Assembly: GCA_038227045.1 (NCBI GenBank)
Contig: JBBRQD010000016.1
Span: 11,827-75,826 of the forward strand
Reading direction: 5' to 3'
Source of the DNA: JANXLS01 sp038227045
GTDB taxonomy: Bacteria > Planctomycetota > SZUA-567 > H5-PLA8
DNA length: 64,000 nucleotides
Shown piece by piece: positions 61,328-64,000 of the stretch; within the stretch, counting starts at the first letter, position 1, and each line of letters opens with the position of its first letter. Both the position numbers and the translations under genes were made by a program. The notes below the pieces were generated by a model. That model was not told the origin of the DNA. It saw only the letters and a list, made by a program, of their open reading frames with translations, and searched no databases.

Positions 61328-61405
61328 ATTAAACGCGGATGGACGCAGATTTCCGCAGATGTACGCGGATAATTTCTATGGGTATTATCCTGCGTTTAAC
61401 CGCGT
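61328..61405. repeat. Dispersed repeat 'aaacgcggatggacgcagatttccgcagat'
   Basis: A run of cgcggat / cgcagat units between two convergent genes, related to the repeats at 1947-2087 and about 59157-59200. The outer parts (ttaaacgcgg ... ccgcg ttt) can pair and may help terminate both flanking transcripts. Confidence 0.5.
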
Positions 61406-62137
61406 TTATTTCGCGGGGCTTTTCATCGCATTGACGATTGCGTCGGCGATGGCTTTCATGCCTTTGTCGCCTGGGTGGGCGGCGACTCCGGCGTGTTCGA
61501 TTTTTCGTTCGGAGCGCGCGAAGTTCGACTCGTCTTTTCCCAGAGTGCCGATGTCCACAAAAACGCCGCCGGCCGTTGCGCATGCCTGTTGCATGAGATC
61601 GTCCTTGGTTTTGTCGGTCCAAAAACAACCGCGGACGAAGAGGGCCGGCTTGCCGTTGTTCTTGAGCGCCGTCAGCAGGTTCGTGAAGCTGTTTTTGAAT
61701 TGCGTTTTGACTTCGTCGCTGGCGAGCGCGGGCACATTTTCTCCGAGCGCCACGATGACGAGATCTGCTTTGAATTCGAGCGCATCCTTGAGCTGCGAGT
61801 TGAGGTCGAATGTCGCGAAGTTTCGTTCGAAATCGGCGACGTTGGCGATGCGCAACTCGGCTTTGTGGCCGGTCAATTCGGCAAGGGAATTCGCGAGAAT
61901 GTGAACAAAATCCTTCTCTTGAGCGGTGGCCGCCATGCCCCAATCTCCGGTCCAGCCAATTTTGGCCGCCGGCCCGTGACGCGTGATGCTATTTCCGAGA
62001 AACAAAATTCGCTGCGCCTTGATGTCGCTCCGAAGATTGCCGACAGGCTCGCCGGCCCGGATTGCGAAAACGACACAGCAGCTTAAAATCGCCATTGCAA
62101 AAACACCGCACGAACTCACCACGCCATTTGTCTTCAT
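61406..62137 (-). CDS. Secreted SGNH/GDSL-type esterase/hydrolase
   Basis: 243 residues. N-terminal signal peptide (VFAMAILSCCVVFAIRAG; a lipobox is not convincing). The SGNH blocks are recognisable: block I RILFLGNSITRHG with the nucleophilic Ser, block III-like VIVALGENV with Asn, and block V AHPGDKGMKAIADAI with the Asp/His-type end (H in AAHPGDKG). These enzymes deacylate carbohydrates or lipids; the substrate is not evident. Convergent with the M13 gene. Confidence 0.88.
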   Translation of the reverse strand: MKTNGVVSSCGVFAMAILSCCVVFAIRAGEPVGNLRSDIKAQRILFLGNSITRHGPAAKIGWTGDWGMAATAQEKDFVHILANSLAELTGHKAELRIANVADFERNFATFDLNSQLKDALEFKADLVIVALGENVPALASDEVKTQFKNSFTNLLTALKNNGKPALFVRGCFWTDKTKDDLMQQACATAGGVFVDIGTLGKDESNFARSERKIEHAGVAAHPGDKGMKAIADAIVNAMKSPAK

Positions 62138-62613
62138 TGTTTGTCCTCATTCCATTTACGATCTTGATAGCGCCGGATTGTAACCCACCCGTCCAATTTT
62201 TTGCCAGCATTAAACGCGGCTTAATCGACCTTCCGCGTCTCAAATAAAGGTCGTTGACTTTTATTCCTTATTAGGGTATGCTTTTTGTTTGGCTCCGTGG
62301 GAAAACTTAACGCTGCGAGCGCTGGAACGCATGGGTTGTGTATGGTTTCGTTGTTATTGAAGTTGAGTTTTTCGTGTCATGCCAGTCTAAGAGCGTGTAC
62401 AAGAAGTGGACGCGGCCGCAAACCGGCGCTTTTTGTCCGGCTCTTCGTTGCGTCGAAAAAACTGTATCTCCGTTCCGATACGGTCTTTTCGACGCGCCTC
62501 GATCCGAACAAAAATCGCTCGGTTTGCGCCTCGCGCCACTTCTTGTACACGCTCTAAGAAACAGTTTCTAAATTTATTGCCATACTTACTTTGAACATTT
62601 GCGAATTGAGAAA
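62138..62613. other. Intergenic region with a second palindromic element
   Basis: About 475 bp between the divergent SGNH and desaturase genes. Its right half is a 166-bp palindromic element listed separately. The left part (62138-62386) is A+T-richer and must hold the two promoters; none is clear. Short frames inside the palindrome are not convincing genes. Confidence 0.5.
62390..62555. repeat. 166-bp palindromic element of a second family
   Basis: 20-bp perfect terminal inverted repeats (agagcgtgtacaagaagtgg, 62390-62409, and its exact complement, 62536-62555), subterminal arms (ggcgctttttgtccgg with ccgaacaaaaatcgc; gcaaacc with ggtttgc), and a central hairpin gcgtcgaaaa ... ttttcgacgc. 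Size and build are like the 165-bp elements but the sequence is unrelated. Confidence 0.78.
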
Positions 62614-63747
62614 ATGACACAGGCTTGCGGCAGTAACCCACCAAAAGATTGGGTGAACATTCTGTTTTTGACTTTGACTCCCGTCGTGGGAGTTCCGGTC
62701 CTAATCTGGCATACCTATCAATTCGGCCTGCAATTATGGATGCCGGTGCTGTTCGGCATCATGTATATATTGACCGGGCTTTCGATTTGCGCCGGGTATC
62801 ACCGCTATTACTCACATAAGAGCTACGAGTGTTCGCGGGCGGTTCAGCTTTTCTATGCGCTCTTTGGCGCCATGGCGATGCAAAATTCCATTCTGGAGTG
62901 GAGTTCCGGACACAGGCGCCATCACGCGCACTCCGAATCCGACTGGGACCCGTACAGCATCAGCCGTGGTTTCTGGTGGGCGCATTTTCTCTGGATTTTC
63001 TACGATAATTCCGCAAGCGCTAATTTCGACAATGTGCGCGATCTGCAGAAAGATCCCATCGTAGCCTGGCAACACCGGTGGTATAAATTGGCCGGATTAG
63101 GAGCGGGGTTTGGGATTCCGCTGCTGGTTGGCTTTTGTTTCGGCAACCCGGTAGCCGGCTTGTTGTGGGGCGGTTTTCTGCGCATCGTTCTGGTACACCA
63201 TTCGACATTCTCAGTCAACTCGCTGGCGCACCGCTTCGGTTCGCGAGTCTACGATGACGAGTCCACCGCTCGGGACAATTGGGTCGTGGCCTTGTTGACT
63301 TTTGGCGAAGGCTACCACAGTTTCCACCATCGTTTCCCCGCCGATTTCCGCAACGGAATACGCTGGTGCAGTTGGGATCCGTCGAAATGGTTTATTTACT
63401 CGTTAAAACTGACTGGTTTTGCCTCGAACTTGCGATCCACCGCCGCCTCAACGATCGAACAGACGCGCATGGAAGTGGCCGTTAAGAGTCTTGAAGCGCG
63501 CATTGCCAACGCGGGGCAGGCGCGCGCAGCGGAAATACAGCTCGGGATTATGAAAGCCCGGGATGCGTTCAAAGCCGCCATGGTGCTTTGGCGCGCCCAG
63601 GCCGAAGAGCGCGCGAAGGGTCATCTGGCGCAATACAAAGAGACCTGCCGGTTGTATTCCGCGCGGTTAAAGGAAGCGCGGCGGGAATGGCGCGGGGTTT
63701 TGCGGGCACTCAAGCAGATTCCGAACGAGGTTTCCGGCAATCGTTGA
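62614..63747 (+). CDS. Acyl-CoA/fatty acid delta-9 desaturase-like membrane protein
   Basis: About 377 residues from ATG 62614 (a TTG five codons earlier is the alternative). Membrane di-iron desaturase: histidine boxes GYHRYYSHKSY, SGHRRHHAHSESDWDP and GEGYHSFHHRFPADFRNG, with LVHHSTFSVNSLAH before the third, and four membrane helices. The last about 100 residues are a charged coiled coil (VAVKSLEARIANAGQARAAE), longer than usual for the family. It introduces a cis double bond in acyl chains at the membrane. No electron-donor gene is nearby. Confidence 0.93.
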   Translation: MTQACGSNPPKDWVNILFLTLTPVVGVPVLIWHTYQFGLQLWMPVLFGIMYILTGLSICAGYHRYYSHKSYECSRAVQLFYALFGAMAMQNSILEWSSGHRRHHAHSESDWDPYSISRGFWWAHFLWIFYDNSASANFDNVRDLQKDPIVAWQHRWYKLAGLGAGFGIPLLVGFCFGNPVAGLLWGGFLRIVLVHHSTFSVNSLAHRFGSRVYDDESTARDNWVVALLTFGEGYHSFHHRFPADFRNGIRWCSWDPSKWFIYSLKLTGFASNLRSTAASTIEQTRMEVAVKSLEARIANAGQARAAEIQLGIMKARDAFKAAMVLWRAQAEERAKGHLAQYKETCRLYSARLKEARREWRGVLRALKQIPNEVSGNR

Positions 63748-63788
63748 TGGGCCCCAAATACAATGGCACGACTCCGCATTCATTTTGT

Positions 63789-63864
63789 CGCGTGTCTGTC
63801 ACCAGAACACCAGCGGTATTTCAGGGGGACAGACACGCATCTATTTTAGTTGCGTGTCTGTCCC
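63789..63864. repeat. REP-like 'gggacagacacgc' palindromes
   Basis: gggacagacacgca (63826-63839) and tgcgtgtctgtccc (63851-63864) form a 14-bp perfect inverted repeat with an 11-nt loop; a further copy of gcgtgtctgtc is at 63790-63800. The motif is like sequences known beside REP-associated tyrosine (TnpA-REP/RAYT) transposase genes. Confidence 0.65.
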
Positions 63865-63909
63865 GAATGGCACATAGTTAAGGAAAAACCAAAAGCGTTA
63901 AAGCAAAAA

Positions 63910-63957
63910 TCCCCCCTGACCGAGGAAGTGTTTGCAGACAACTTTCCACGGGGGGAG
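63910..63957 (+). promoter_or_regulatory. Possible sequestering stem over the ribosome site of the edge gene
   Basis: TCCCCCC (63910-63916) can pair with GGGGGGA (63950-63956), which overlaps the GGGGGAGG Shine-Dalgarno. Seven G-C/A-U pairs over a 33-nt loop could reduce ribosome access. Speculative. Confidence 0.25.
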
Positions 63958-63964
63958 GACCATT

Positions 63965-64000
63965 GTGAACATGAGCTTTATCGTCCGGTATGCGGCCGAA
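63965..64000 (+). CDS. 5' end of an unknown gene running off the window
   Basis: GTG at 63965, preceded 6-7 nt earlier by GGGGGAGG, opens the frame MNMSFIVRYAAE to the window end. Twelve codons are too few to identify it. The ribosome site is the main evidence; the REP-like repeats upstream make a RAYT-type transposase one possibility, without sequence support. Confidence 0.35.
   Translation, partial: MNMSFIVRYAAE

Noticed and set aside
62285..62571. Short plus-strand frames before the desaturase gene
   Set aside because: They run across the 166-bp palindromic element and lack ribosome sites and recognisable protein sequence.
1..64000. CRISPR array, prophage, integron or complete insertion sequence
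   Set aside because: No regularly spaced direct repeats, no integrase, recombinase or transposase with catalytic motifs, and no phage structural genes were seen; only non-coding palindromic elements.

Overview
The window (about 58% G+C by eye) comes from a bacterium with an LPS-bearing outer membrane: lpxA and kdsA are present, and many proteins have signal peptides and cell-surface domains (kelch/PKD, BNR, PQQ-type propellers, VIT/vWA, a giant GH20-like protein). Dense dispersed palindromes, propeller proteins starting with a W-x-x-W-R-G-P type motif, small membrane proteins sharing FQIHLSTAIVLMFVAG, ThuA fusions and a MoxR/vWA operon resemble the Planctomycetota/Verrucomicrobiota/Lentisphaerota lineages. 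This placement is inference; there is no rRNA in the window.

Layout. 0-7 kb: the end of a coiled-coil/TPR-like protein, a secreted PQQ-like propeller, a YcxB-like membrane protein, and convergent BNR and kelch-PKD surface proteins. 7-11 kb: isoprenoid cluster xseB-ispA-dxs. 11-14.6 kb: a VIT-vWA-TPR-DUF2135 protein. 14.6-19.5 kb: nitrite assimilation nirB-nirD, divergent from narK. 19.5-28 kb: a FtsX-type permease, nth, a TPR protein, kdsA, an HD-GYP protein with a degenerate receiver, and chrA. 27.7-28.7 kb: a secreted thioredoxin-fold protein with an in-frame UGA where the first active-site cysteine should be, followed by a hairpin very like the E. coli fdhF SECIS, so probably an unannotated selenoprotein. 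28.9-33.6 kb: lpxA, two paralogous small membrane proteins between two copies of the comM 3' end, comM, a catalytically degenerate ketoacyl-synthase-like protein, and tRNA-Val(GAC). 33.7-41 kb: an isochorismatase-ThuA fusion, a TraB/GumN protein, a second propeller, an M20 amidohydrolase, bioA, and a small Gly/Tyr-rich secreted protein.

41-59 kb is the most system-like region. Seven tightly packed minus-strand genes, several with 4-nt ATGA overlaps, encode a membrane coiled-coil protein, a BatA-like vWA protein, a double-vWA membrane protein, a 1315-residue TPR plus propeller protein, two MoxR AAA+ ATPases and a 1512-residue secreted GH20-like protein. A DUF58 gene is divergent at the head. 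This matches known MoxR-DUF58-vWA chaperone-type loci, with an unusual exported cargo end. 59-64 kb: an M13 peptidase, an SGNH hydrolase, an acyl-CoA desaturase, REP-like repeats and the first codons of a gene leaving the window.

The intergenic DNA is rich in structure: two nearly identical 165-bp palindromic elements 30 kb apart, an unrelated 166-bp palindromic element of the same build, a 26-bp perfect inverted repeat, a 116-bp cruciform and several terminators.
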